A program made the translations under genes and the position numbers. This document shows, one piece after another, positions 1 to 5,582 of a stretch of 10,757 bases of DNA. Location of the stretch: positions 1-10,757 of the forward strand of contig CAUDZT010000073.1 of the NCBI GenBank assembly GCA_958453935.1, written 5' to 3'. The notes under the pieces were generated by a model, which worked only from the letters and a program-made list of their open reading frames with translations, was not told the origin of the DNA and did no database searches. The stretch comes from an uncultured Collinsella sp. (lineage in GTDB: Bacteria; Actinomycetota; Coriobacteriia; Coriobacteriales; Coriobacteriaceae). Every line of letters starts with the position of its first letter. Positions within the stretch are counted from its first letter, which is position 1.

Positions 1-1
1 G

Positions 2-193
2 AAGGACAGCAAGTCCGACAAGAAGTCCGATTCCAAGTCCGATACGGGTGCTGCTTCCACGACCACTGCTAAGAAGTCCTCTAGTGCTTCCGAGCAGGAG
101 ACTGGCACCAACCCGCTCGCCATTGTTGGCGTTGCCGCCGGCGTCATCGGTCTCGCCATCGTCGGCGTGTTCGTGTTCACCAAACGTCGGTAG
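2..193 (+). CDS. C-terminal end of a membrane-anchored surface protein (partial, 5' end outside window)
   Basis: Reading in frame from base 2 gives 63 residues before the TAG at 191-193. The first half is a Lys/Ser/Asp-rich low-complexity stalk (KDSKSDKKSDSKSD), followed by a Ser/Thr-rich stretch. A hydrophobic segment of about 22 residues (from LAIVGVAAG to VFVF) follows, and the protein ends in a short basic tail, TKRR. This stalk/membrane-span/positive-tail order is that of an extracellular protein held at the surface by its C-terminus. The residues before the span (EQETGTNP) resemble a sortase signal only loosely, because no LPxTG is present, so sorting to the wall is uncertain. The main domain lies upstream and cannot be named. 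It is translationally linked to the next gene: its stop codon lies inside the ribosome binding site of that gene. Confidence 0.8.
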   Translation, partial: KDSKSDKKSDSKSDTGAASTTTAKKSSSASEQETGTNPLAIVGVAAGVIGLAIVGVFVFTKRR

Positions 194-197
194 GTGA
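192..197 (+). promoter_or_regulatory. Ribosome binding site overlapping the upstream stop codon
   Basis: AGGTGA begins on the second base of the upstream TAG stop (191-193) and lies five bases before GTG 203. This decides between the two in-frame GTG starts (194 and 203) and suggests translational coupling of the two surface-protein genes. Confidence 0.6.
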
Positions 198-202
198 GGG
201 CT

Positions 203-1087
203 GTGTCCAATAAATCCAAGGACGCTGACCCCAAGCAACCAGATTCCTCGTTTATCCAGCTTGACGATGCAAAGCAAAAGGGCGCCGCTTCGGCGGCGTC
301 CGCCCCTCGCCGCAAGGCGCTCCTCGGCGTTCTGACTGCCGCGTGCACCATTCTGATTGTCGTCTCGCTGGGCTTCGTCCATCCTTCCGAGAGCGGCGCC
401 TGGTCCATCGACTGGATCATTCAGGCCGTGACGGGGGAGAGCGTCGTCACCAAGGACACCAAGGCGTCTGGCTCGACTATGGCTTCGGGCGAGGCCAGTT
501 CCAAGGATTCCAAGTCATCGAATGACGCAAAGGATGAGTCCAAGGACGATTCCGAGTCTTCAAACAAGGAATCGGATAAAAGCTCGGATAGCAAGAAGTC
601 CGATGGTCAGGACGGCAAGAAGTCTGGAGATAAATCCGCTGCCCAGAATACGGGAGCCGGCGATACTTCCAATGTGTCTGGCGGTGCTTCTTCGGGCGGC
701 GGCCAGTCGTCTGATGGAGCCTCCAGCTCTAATGGTGGAAACGCCTCCTCGGGCGGCCAGAGCGGCTCGCAGGAGTCCAGCTACGTTACGGTGACGGTTT
801 CGGTCACATCGAGCGCCGTGGGCAATCCTGTGTCTTCTGGTGGCACCTTTACCTTTAACGAAGGTGCTACCGTCTACGATGCCCTGTGCGCGCTGGGCCT
901 TTCTGTCAGCGCACATGGCTCGTCGTACGGCACGTATGTCTCCGCGATTGGTGGTTTGGCCGAGAAGCAGTACGGCGGCACGAGCGGCTGGATGTACTCC
1001 GTCAACGGCGCAACGCCCATGACGGCGTGCAGTAACTACGTTCTCTCCAATGGCGACAACGTGGTCTGGTATTACGTAACAGGCTAG
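203..1087 (+). CDS. Surface-exposed protein with C-terminal DUF4430 domain
   Basis: A 294-residue protein. I place the start at GTG 203, because AGGTGA at 192-197 sits five bases before it. The in-frame GTG at 194 lacks such a site. Order: about 38 cytoplasmic residues, a hydrophobic signal-anchor (about 39-59, LLGVLTAACTILIVVSLGFV), a Lys/Ser/Asp then Gly/Ser-rich stalk (about 90-190), and a globular end (about 194-294). The last part matches the DUF4430 pattern: a beta-rich start (YVTVTVSV), VYDALCALGL, GGTSGWMYSVNG and a final LSNGDNVVWYYV. DUF4430 is related to the C-terminal domain of cobalamin carriers such as transcobalamin and intrinsic factor. That relation is family knowledge, and ligand binding here is not shown. 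The stalk composition matches that of the preceding gene, so the two probably form one operon of paired surface proteins. Confidence 0.8.
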   Translation: MSNKSKDADPKQPDSSFIQLDDAKQKGAASAASAPRRKALLGVLTAACTILIVVSLGFVHPSESGAWSIDWIIQAVTGESVVTKDTKASGSTMASGEASSKDSKSSNDAKDESKDDSESSNKESDKSSDSKKSDGQDGKKSGDKSAAQNTGAGDTSNVSGGASSGGGQSSDGASSSNGGNASSGGQSGSQESSYVTVTVSVTSSAVGNPVSSGGTFTFNEGATVYDALCALGLSVSAHGSSYGTYVSAIGGLAEKQYGGTSGWMYSVNGATPMTACSNYVLSNGDNVVWYYVTG

Positions 1088-1110
1088 AGGCCTCGACATA
1101 GCGCGCCAGA

Positions 1111-1147
1111 CGGGCGGTTCGGACAAACATCCGGGCCGCCTGTTTTT
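1111..1147 (+). terminator. Rho-independent terminator of the surface-protein operon
   Basis: The arms 1111-1123 and 1130-1142 form a 13-pair stem, including three G-U pairs in the plus-strand RNA, around a six-base loop. TTTTT follows at 1143-1147. It starts 24 bases after the DUF4430 stop codon, so it ends that transcript. Confidence 0.75.
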
Positions 1148-1179
1148 CATGCGAATGGGACTGGTTCGCCGGGTCTCTC

Positions 1180-1220
1180 GACAAACAAAAAACCGGTTGG
1201 AATGGGAATTCCAACCGGTT
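1180..1220 (-). terminator. Rho-independent terminator of the minus-strand gtrA/fbp group
   Basis: A perfect 13-bp stem (1208-1220 with 1191-1203) with a four-base loop lies 26 bases past the stop of the minus-strand GtrA gene. On the minus strand it is followed by a T-rich run (TTTTTTGTTTGT), while the plus-strand side has no T run. It therefore acts for minus-strand transcripts. It is arranged tail-to-tail with the plus-strand terminator at 1111-1147. Confidence 0.85.
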
Positions 1221-1246
1221 ATACATTCAAGCAAATAGTGAATCGA

Positions 1247-1654
1247 CTACGACCGTGCGCCCTCGAGAAAGAAGCGACGGCTGAAGTAGTTGTACCAGGT
1301 GACGAGGAACGTGGCGATGGCCTTCATGGCCTGGTAGCCGATGCTCAAAAACGTGACGCCCACAAACATGTATAGGTCGTTGAGGCCCAGGCCGATCACC
1401 GACAGGATGGTGAAGATCGTGAACTCGCGCTTGCGGCTCATGCCCTCGCGATGGTCGAACACGTACTTCATGCTGAGCCAGTAGTTGACCACGACGGACG
1501 TGATGAACGAAACCGTGGTGCTCATCAAAAAATCGAGGTGGAACAACTCGACGAGCGCAATGAGCATACCCCAGTCGATGCCAAAGGAGATAAGACCCAC
1601 GACAGCGAACTTGAGGAACTGCTTGGTATGAGGTTGTGCCAGTGCCTTGCGCAC
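1247..1654 (-). CDS. GtrA family membrane protein (copy 1)
   Basis: A 135-residue membrane protein of the GtrA family. These proteins are small four-helix membrane proteins linked to moving lipid-carrier-bound sugars (such as undecaprenyl-phosphate glucose) across the membrane during glycosylation of cell-surface polymers. The N-terminal family signature is clear (QFLKFAVVGLISFGIDWG, residues 12-29), and four hydrophobic segments lie near 14-38, 44-60, 78-103 and 108-124. Basic loops (MKYVFDHREGMSRKRE; a terminal RRFFLEG) have the expected charge. The start is GTG (1652-1654), with GGATGTGA five bases upstream. It is about half identical to the next gene upstream, with which it forms a tandem pair behind fbp. 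No glycosyltransferase is adjacent, so the substrate is unknown. Confidence 0.88.
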   Translation of the reverse strand: MRKALAQPHTKQFLKFAVVGLISFGIDWGMLIALVELFHLDFLMSTTVSFITSVVVNYWLSMKYVFDHREGMSRKREFTIFTILSVIGLGLNDLYMFVGVTFLSIGYQAMKAIATFLVTWYNYFSRRFFLEGARS

Positions 1655-1802
1655 GTAATCACATCCAATGCGTTGATAAATCGAGCAGAGGATACTTTAG
1701 AGCTTTTGCAAGGGAAGCGTAAGGTCTTTGCCAAGAACTATACGAACTCGCCAAATTTTCAAGAGTTAATCCGCAAACGTTGAAAATTTGCCCGTAAACG
1801 AG
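1655..1802. other. AT-richer intergenic stretch with an inverted repeat, between the two GtrA genes
   Basis: No gene is seen here. The stretch holds an 11-bp perfect inverted repeat, CAAATTTTCAA (1752-1762) and TTGAAAATTTG (1780-1790), separated by 17 bases. It also holds two near-identical direct repeats, CCGCAAACG (1771-1779) and CCGTAAACG (1792-1800). On the minus strand a TATAGT box (1737-1742) lies just downstream of the inverted repeat. Its only -35-like partner (TTGAAA) is 14 bases away, which is too close for a standard promoter. A regulated internal promoter for GtrA copy 1 is possible but weakly supported. Confidence 0.45.
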
Positions 1803-1852
1803 CGGCACCCACGGACGATACTGCGCTGAGCGCGCGTCGTCCATGGGCGCCG
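1803..1852 (-). promoter_or_regulatory. Strong RNA hairpin downstream of GtrA copy 2
   Basis: The arms 1837-1852 and 1803-1818 pair over 16 positions on the minus-strand RNA, two of them G-U pairs. On the plus strand those two would be A-C mismatches, so the structure favours minus-strand RNA. The 18-base apical part contains a further GCGC/GCGC mini-stem. It begins 21 bases after the stop of GtrA copy 2. No T run follows, so it is more likely an RNA-stabilising or processing structure, or a weak terminator, than a standard intrinsic terminator. Confidence 0.55.
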
Positions 1853-1873
1853 TAATGCTGCAGGGGTGTCGAG

Positions 1874-2269
1874 CTATTTGGTCTCGTCGCCCTCCAGGAA
1901 GATCTTTCGGGTCACAAAGTTGTAGACCATGACAAGCGCGGTGGCGCAAATCTTGGCGATATTGGCTTCGAGCCCCAGGCCGGCGTTGAGCGCCAGCACG
2001 ATACCGTCGTTGAGCACCAAACCGATCACGGACAGCACGACAAAGATAATGAACTCGCGGCGGCGGCTCATGCCCTCCTTGTGCGCAAACACGTACTTCA
2101 TGCTGGCGACGTAGTTAAAGATGAGAGAGATGATAAAGCCGCTGGTGTTGGCGATTAGGATGTTGAGGCCCAGTCCGTAGTGGAGCAGATTCATAATGCC
2201 AAAGTCGATAACCGTGGCAATGACACCGACGACGCCAAACTTCATGATCTGCGCGAGGAGCTTTTGCAT
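1874..2269 (-). CDS. GtrA family membrane protein (copy 2)
   Basis: A 131-residue GtrA-family membrane protein, with the same presumed role in flipping or delivering lipid-linked sugars as copy 1. I chose ATG 2267-2269, which has an upstream AGGCAGG and aligns with the N-terminus of the paralogue (MQKLLAQIMKFGVVGVIA against MRKALAQPHTKQFLKFAVVG). A longer TTG-initiated frame to 2332 is open but has no usable ribosome site and runs through a hairpin. Hydrophobic segments lie at about 9-34, 38-57, 72-97 and 101-119. The central loop MKYVFAHKEGMSRRREF and terminal FLEG are nearly the same as in copy 1. An ungapped by-eye alignment gives 58 identical positions in 121. It sits 78 bases behind fbp on the same strand, so it is probably co-transcribed. 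Confidence 0.87.
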   Translation of the reverse strand: MQKLLAQIMKFGVVGVIATVIDFGIMNLLHYGLGLNILIANTSGFIISLIFNYVASMKYVFAHKEGMSRRREFIIFVVLSVIGLVLNDGIVLALNAGLGLEANIAKICATALVMVYNFVTRKIFLEGDETK

Positions 2270-2286
2270 GGTACCTGCCTTAAGGT

Positions 2287-2341
2287 GGCGCCGAAGCGCC
2301 GCGGGGATGACAAACTCAGCAAGTTTAGCCAATCCCCGCGG
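2287..2341 (-). promoter_or_regulatory. Two adjoining hairpins between fbp and GtrA copy 2
   Basis: The first hairpin starts six bases after the fbp stop. Its arms 2332-2341 and 2299-2308 form a perfect 10-bp stem, and the loop contains a nested AAACT/AGTTT pairing (2312-2316 with 2322-2326). The second hairpin is GGCGC-UUCG-GCGCC in minus-strand RNA (2287-2300), a very stable tetraloop that shares two bases with the first. No T run follows, and the ribosome site of the next gene comes about 10 bases later. A role in mRNA processing, or in lowering expression of the downstream gene, is an inference. Confidence 0.6.
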
Positions 2342-2347
2342 GTGGTG

Positions 2348-4264
2348 CTAGGCGCGCTCCTCGATAGCACCGTTTCTATATGCATCGAGCAGTTGACGCA
2401 GGTCCTGGATTTGGCTGCGGATCTTGGCGCCAGTATCGGTGTCGCTCACCATGCGGCGACGGTCTGCTTGGTCAAAGCGGTTAGTCTCGCTCTCGATGTC
2501 GACATTGCGGGTAAGCCCCTCGGCAACCGTGGTAAAGGCTTGGTGCGACTTAAGGCGGCATCCGCGCGAACTCGAGATAAGTGTGTAGCCGGCGATGCCC
2601 GTTTTGGGGTGGTAGGCGCGGCAGAAACCGCCATCGATGACCAGCAGCTTGCCGTTGGCGCGGATGGGCTGCTCGCCCTTGGTGGTCTTGACGGGCGTAT
2701 GGCCGTTGATGATGTGGCCCGTCGGCGAGCAGGCCATGGCAGCGACGTTGAACTCGCGCATGATATCGTCGCAAACGGACGAGGACGTGGTGAGCGTGTA
2801 GTACGGGTCCATCGGCTCGACCCACGTGCTCTTGTCGGCGATGTAGGCGCGCTCAAAGGTGCGTACCACGCGTCCGCTGGCAGGTGAGTTAAAGCCAATC
2901 CACAGGTACCACATCCAGTCGAGGGCGTCTCGGTCGCCCACGCGCCAGGCACGGCGTGCAATGTAATCGCAAAAGTCGAAGTAATCGCGGCCAGCGTGCC
3001 AGGTGCCCAGGCAGTTCATGCTGCTAAAGGTGCCGTCCTCGTTGAGCGGCACGCAGCCGTGGAACAACAGGTTGCCGTTGGCGACCTTGTACATGGAGCC
3101 GTGGGAATAGAGGAAATCGATGTGGCGATGCAGGTGATCGGCGGTGACAAACTCGGACACGAGCTTGTCGATGATGTGCTGCTCCTCGGGCGTGAGCGTA
3201 TAGGGGTCCGCCGGGTCGACGGTGGGGAAGTCGTTGGTCGTGAGCGGCCACACGCTGCCGTCGGCGAGCGTGACCGTGCCGGTGCCGTGATCGATCTTGT
3301 CGAGTAACAGACGGTCGGTCATGTCGAACTCGGGATGGCGCTGGATAATCTGGCCCTCGAGCTTAAAGAGCAGGACGCTGATGGCCTTGATCAGCGGGGT
3401 GATGGACTCACTGGCGGTGTAGGTGGCATCGGCAAAGGCGACAAGCTCACGCAGCGAGATGCCGTAGTCGTTCTCCAGGATCTCGTAGTTGTCGTAGCGT
3501 AGGTTGTTGCGCAGCACCGTTGCGATGCAGGCGGGCTCACCGGCCGCAGCGCCCATCCACAGCAGGTCGTGGTTGCCCCACTGGATGTCGAGTGAATGGT
3601 AGGTGAGCAGACGGTCCATAATCTTGGCAGCGCCGCCGCCGCGGTCGAAGATGTCGCCCACCAGGTGCAGGTGGTCGACGGCCAGGCGCTTGATGAGCGA
3701 GGCGAGCGACTCGATAAAGTCGTCGGCGCTGGCGGTCTCCAGAATGGACTCCACGATGCGCTCGTGATAACGCACGCGATAGTTGTTCTCGTCCGGATGC
3801 GTGTGCAGCAGCTCGTCGATGATGTAGGCGTAATCGCGTGGGATGGCCTTACGCACCTTGGAGCGCGTATAGCGGCTCGAAAGCGAGCGGGCGACCATGA
3901 TGAGCTGGTCAAGCATCGTCCTGTACCAGGTGGGCGAGTCTTCGCGCCGGCTGCGGATCAGGTCGATCTTCTCGCGCGGGTAGTAGATGAGCGTGCACAG
4001 CTCGCCCTTTTCGTCAAAGGAAAGCGTGTCGCCAAAAATCTCGTCGACATGTTCGCGCACGACGCCCGAGCAGTTGTTGAGGATGTGCATAAAGGCTTCG
4101 TACTCGCCATGCACGTCGCTCATAAAATGCTCGGTGCCTTTGGGCAGGTTGAGAATGGCCGAGAGATTGATAATCTCGGTAAACGCGGATTGCTCGGTGG
4201 GAAATTGTCTCGACAGCAGACGCAGATACTTGAAGTCTTGCGGATTGCGATCGAATGCGACCAT
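2348..4264 (-). CDS. fbp: Class 3 fructose-1,6-bisphosphatase
   Basis: A 638-residue cytoplasmic enzyme that hydrolyses fructose 1,6-bisphosphate to fructose 6-phosphate, the committed step of gluconeogenesis. The start is ATG 4262-4264, with a strong GGAAGGTG six bases upstream; a longer frame to 4309 lacks this. The class 3 family has a metallophosphoesterase core, and the metal-binding motifs are visible in order: SDVHGEYEAF (49-58), GDIFDRGG (203-210), WGNHD (229-233), FHGCVPL (401-407) and INGHTPVK (519-526). DGGFCRAYH follows at 544-552. The length fits class 3 enzymes of Firmicutes and Coriobacteriia and is about twice that of the class 1 enzyme. The C-terminus is a charged helix, probably with little catalytic role. 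It is the first gene of a minus-strand group with two GtrA genes. Its leader carries a 10-bp inverted repeat that could be an operator. Confidence 0.96.
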   Translation of the reverse strand: MVAFDRNPQDFKYLRLLSRQFPTEQSAFTEIINLSAILNLPKGTEHFMSDVHGEYEAFMHILNNCSGVVREHVDEIFGDTLSFDEKGELCTLIYYPREKIDLIRSRREDSPTWYRTMLDQLIMVARSLSSRYTRSKVRKAIPRDYAYIIDELLHTHPDENNYRVRYHERIVESILETASADDFIESLASLIKRLAVDHLHLVGDIFDRGGGAAKIMDRLLTYHSLDIQWGNHDLLWMGAAAGEPACIATVLRNNLRYDNYEILENDYGISLRELVAFADATYTASESITPLIKAISVLLFKLEGQIIQRHPEFDMTDRLLLDKIDHGTGTVTLADGSVWPLTTNDFPTVDPADPYTLTPEEQHIIDKLVSEFVTADHLHRHIDFLYSHGSMYKVANGNLLFHGCVPLNEDGTFSSMNCLGTWHAGRDYFDFCDYIARRAWRVGDRDALDWMWYLWIGFNSPASGRVVRTFERAYIADKSTWVEPMDPYYTLTTSSSVCDDIMREFNVAAMACSPTGHIINGHTPVKTTKGEQPIRANGKLLVIDGGFCRAYHPKTGIAGYTLISSSRGCRLKSHQAFTTVAEGLTRNVDIESETNRFDQADRRRMVSDTDTGAKIRSQIQDLRQLLDAYRNGAIEERA

Positions 4265-4291
4265 GAAACACCTTCCGATGGAGCTGGTAAA

Positions 4292-4321
4292 ACTGATAAA
4301 CAGCGTCAAACGTTTATCAGT
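4292..4321. promoter_or_regulatory. Perfect inverted repeat in the fbp leader (candidate operator or hairpin)
   Basis: ACTGATAAAC (4292-4301) and GTTTATCAGT (4312-4321) are exact reverse complements around a 10-base centre. The near edge lies 27 bases upstream of the fbp start codon and about 12 bases before its ribosome site. The centre-to-centre spacing of the arms is about two helical turns, which suits a dimeric regulator. The same bases could also form an RNA stem in the leader. No regulator gene is adjacent. Confidence 0.55.
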
Positions 4322-4523
4322 ATGCGCCGCTTTTGTTTCGATTGGGGATGGGCGGCCGAATTGTTAGCCGAACGGTTTGGTAAATCGATTTAGTTGAGGT
4401 AGATATGGCGGTTGAGTGGAGACGACAGAGGGTGTTTTCTCAGATATTCATGCGTGGGGTCGGTGGAGACGATGGTGGTAAAGATGTTCGCTATTATTGC
4501 TTCGATTTGGTAAATAGTGGACA

Positions 4524-4556
4524 TATGTACCGTATGTAGGCTCACTGTGCGATAAT
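4524..4556 (+). promoter_or_regulatory. Promoter of the degV-type gene with an upstream direct repeat
   Basis: TGTGCGATAAT (4546-4556) contains an extended -10 element (TGC plus GATAAT). Predicted transcription starts near 4563, giving a leader of about 22 bases before ATG 4585. No good -35 hexamer is present. In its place lies a TATGTA-CCG-TATGTA direct repeat (4524-4538) overlapping the palindrome ACATATGT (4521-4528), a possible activator or repressor site. The identical 11-base box occurs upstream of the tRNA ligase gene. Confidence 0.5.
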
Positions 4557-4584
4557 TTGCGCAGCAATGAGTAAGGAGCCTCAT

Positions 4585-5475
4585 ATGAGTGATTTTGTCC
4601 TGACCTGTGAATCTGCCGCCGACCGAACCCGTGAGTTCTTTGTGTCGCGCAATATCCCTGTCGTGTGTTTTCATTACGAGATCGACGATGTTGTCTACAC
4701 GGACGATCTGTATCAGTCGATTACGCCGGACGAGTTTTTTGCCCAGATATCTGCGGGCGCCATGCCCAAGACGTCTCAGGTAAGCGTGGGCGAGTACGAG
4801 GAGTTTTGGGAGCCGTTTGTTGCCGAGGGTAAAGACGTGCTGCACCTGACGTTGTCGTCGGGTATTTCGGGCACGTATGGATCGGCCTGCGTTGCGGCGC
4901 AGATGCTCGCGGATCGCTATCCCCAGGGCGGCAAGGTTCGCGTCATCGATTCGCTGGCGGCGTCTTCGGGCTTTGGCCTGCTGGCGGAGTGTGCCGCAGA
5001 CGTTCGCGATAGCGGCGCTTCGCTCGACGAGACGGCCGCTTGGATTGAGGAGCATAAACTCAACCTGCACCACTGGTTCTTCTCGACCGATCTGTCGAGT
5101 TACCTGCGCGGCGGTCGCATTTCGGCCGCGAGCGCGATCATCGGCACGGCGCTCAAGATTTGCCCGCTCATGACGGTCGATTGCGAAGGTGAGCTGGCGC
5201 CGCGTGAGAAGATTCGCACCAAGAAGCGCGCGATTTCCGAGATGGCTAAGACCATGTTGGCACACGTGCAGGACGGCGCGGATTATTCGGGTAAGTGCAT
5301 CATGTCGCACTCGGCGTGCCACGAGGATGCCGAGGCAGTTGCGGCGCTGATTGAGGAACAGGTTCCGCAGCTCAAAGGCAAGATTGAGATCAACAATATC
5401 GGTGCTCTGATCGGTTCGCACACCGGACCTGGTACGGTGGCGCTCTTCTTTATGGGCGACAAGCGCGTGGATTAG
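4585..5475 (+). CDS. DegV family fatty-acid-binding protein
   Basis: A 296-residue cytoplasmic protein of the DegV (EDD-fold) family. DegV proteins bind a single fatty acid and, as FakB partners, can present it to the kinase FakA. No kinase gene is present here, so that partnership is only a family-level possibility. Visible motifs are PKTSQVS (61-67), LSSGISGTYGSA (90-101), IDSLAASSG (121-129), YLRGGRIS (173-180) and IGSHTGPGTVALFF (276-289), all in the order and spacing of the family. ATG 4585 is the start because AAGGAG (4573-4578) lies six bases before it; the ATG at 4567 has no such site. It is a single-gene transcript, divergent from fbp and convergent with the following minus-strand gene. 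A 343-codon minus-strand frame overlaps it almost completely and is a shadow. Confidence 0.94.
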   Translation: MSDFVLTCESAADRTREFFVSRNIPVVCFHYEIDDVVYTDDLYQSITPDEFFAQISAGAMPKTSQVSVGEYEEFWEPFVAEGKDVLHLTLSSGISGTYGSACVAAQMLADRYPQGGKVRVIDSLAASSGFGLLAECAADVRDSGASLDETAAWIEEHKLNLHHWFFSTDLSSYLRGGRISAASAIIGTALKICPLMTVDCEGELAPREKIRTKKRAISEMAKTMLAHVQDGADYSGKCIMSHSACHEDAEAVAALIEEQVPQLKGKIEINNIGALIGSHTGPGTVALFFMGDKRVD

Positions 5476-5539
5476 CGTTCGTGCGCTGACTGTCAGTTTT
5501 AACAGCTGCGCTTGTCACTCCTGACATTCGAAAACAGAA

Positions 5540-5572
5540 AAGGCCCGTCCCGTTGTTTGCGGGGCGGGCCTT
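5540..5572. terminator. Shared bidirectional terminator between convergent genes
   Basis: The arms 5540-5552 and 5560-5572 pair over 13 positions around a seven-base loop. One position is G-U in plus-strand RNA and a mismatch in minus-strand RNA. On the minus strand a T-rich run (CTTTTCTGTTTTCG) follows. On the plus strand only TTGCTGTTGG follows. It lies 64 bases after the degV-type stop and 10 bases after the minus-strand TIM-barrel stop, so both transcripts probably end here. Confidence 0.8.
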
Positions 5573-5582
5573 GCTGTTGGGG

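Larger units (their letters stand above)
4265..4584. promoter_or_regulatory. Divergent intergenic region between fbp and the degV-type gene
   Basis: This 320-base stretch has no convincing gene. It contains the fbp ribosome site and leader dyad (4292-4321), and the plus-strand extended -10 box and direct repeat upstream of the degV-type gene. It also contains two nested pairs of 10-base direct repeats: TTTGGTAAAT at 4376-4385 and 4506-4515, and GTGGAGACGA at 4416-4425 and 4463-4472. Two 44-codon reading frames occupy the middle. One is plus, 4405-4539, preceded by GAGGT but using rare Arg codons. The other is minus, 4390-4524, with better third-position GC (about 60% by hand count) but no ribosome site. 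Neither is supported enough to call a gene. Confidence 0.6.

Noticed and set aside
143..193. Sortase (LPxTG) wall-anchoring signal at the end of the first protein
   Set aside because: The stalk, hydrophobic span and basic tail fit, but the residues before the span read EQETGTNP with no Leu-Pro, so only membrane anchoring is claimed.
1451..1783. A 110-codon plus-strand frame crossing GtrA copy 1 and the gap upstream
   Set aside because: It is mostly antisense to a membrane protein with a family signature, and no ribosome site precedes it.
3596..4393. A 265-codon plus-strand open frame opposite the fbp 5' half
   Set aside because: It is a complement-strand shadow of fbp; the fbp metal motifs lie in the same bases and decide the strand.
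4390..5421. A 343-codon minus-strand open frame across the degV-type gene
   Set aside because: It mirrors the DegV reading frame, is Arg-rich and has no domain. The DegV motifs on the plus strand are unambiguous. Only its last 44 codons, in the intergenic region, were considered separately.
5513..5526. Small TGTCA/TGACA hairpin after the degV-type gene
   Set aside because: It is a five-pair stem without a T run and is easily found by chance; the 13-pair hairpin at 5540-5572 is the better terminator.
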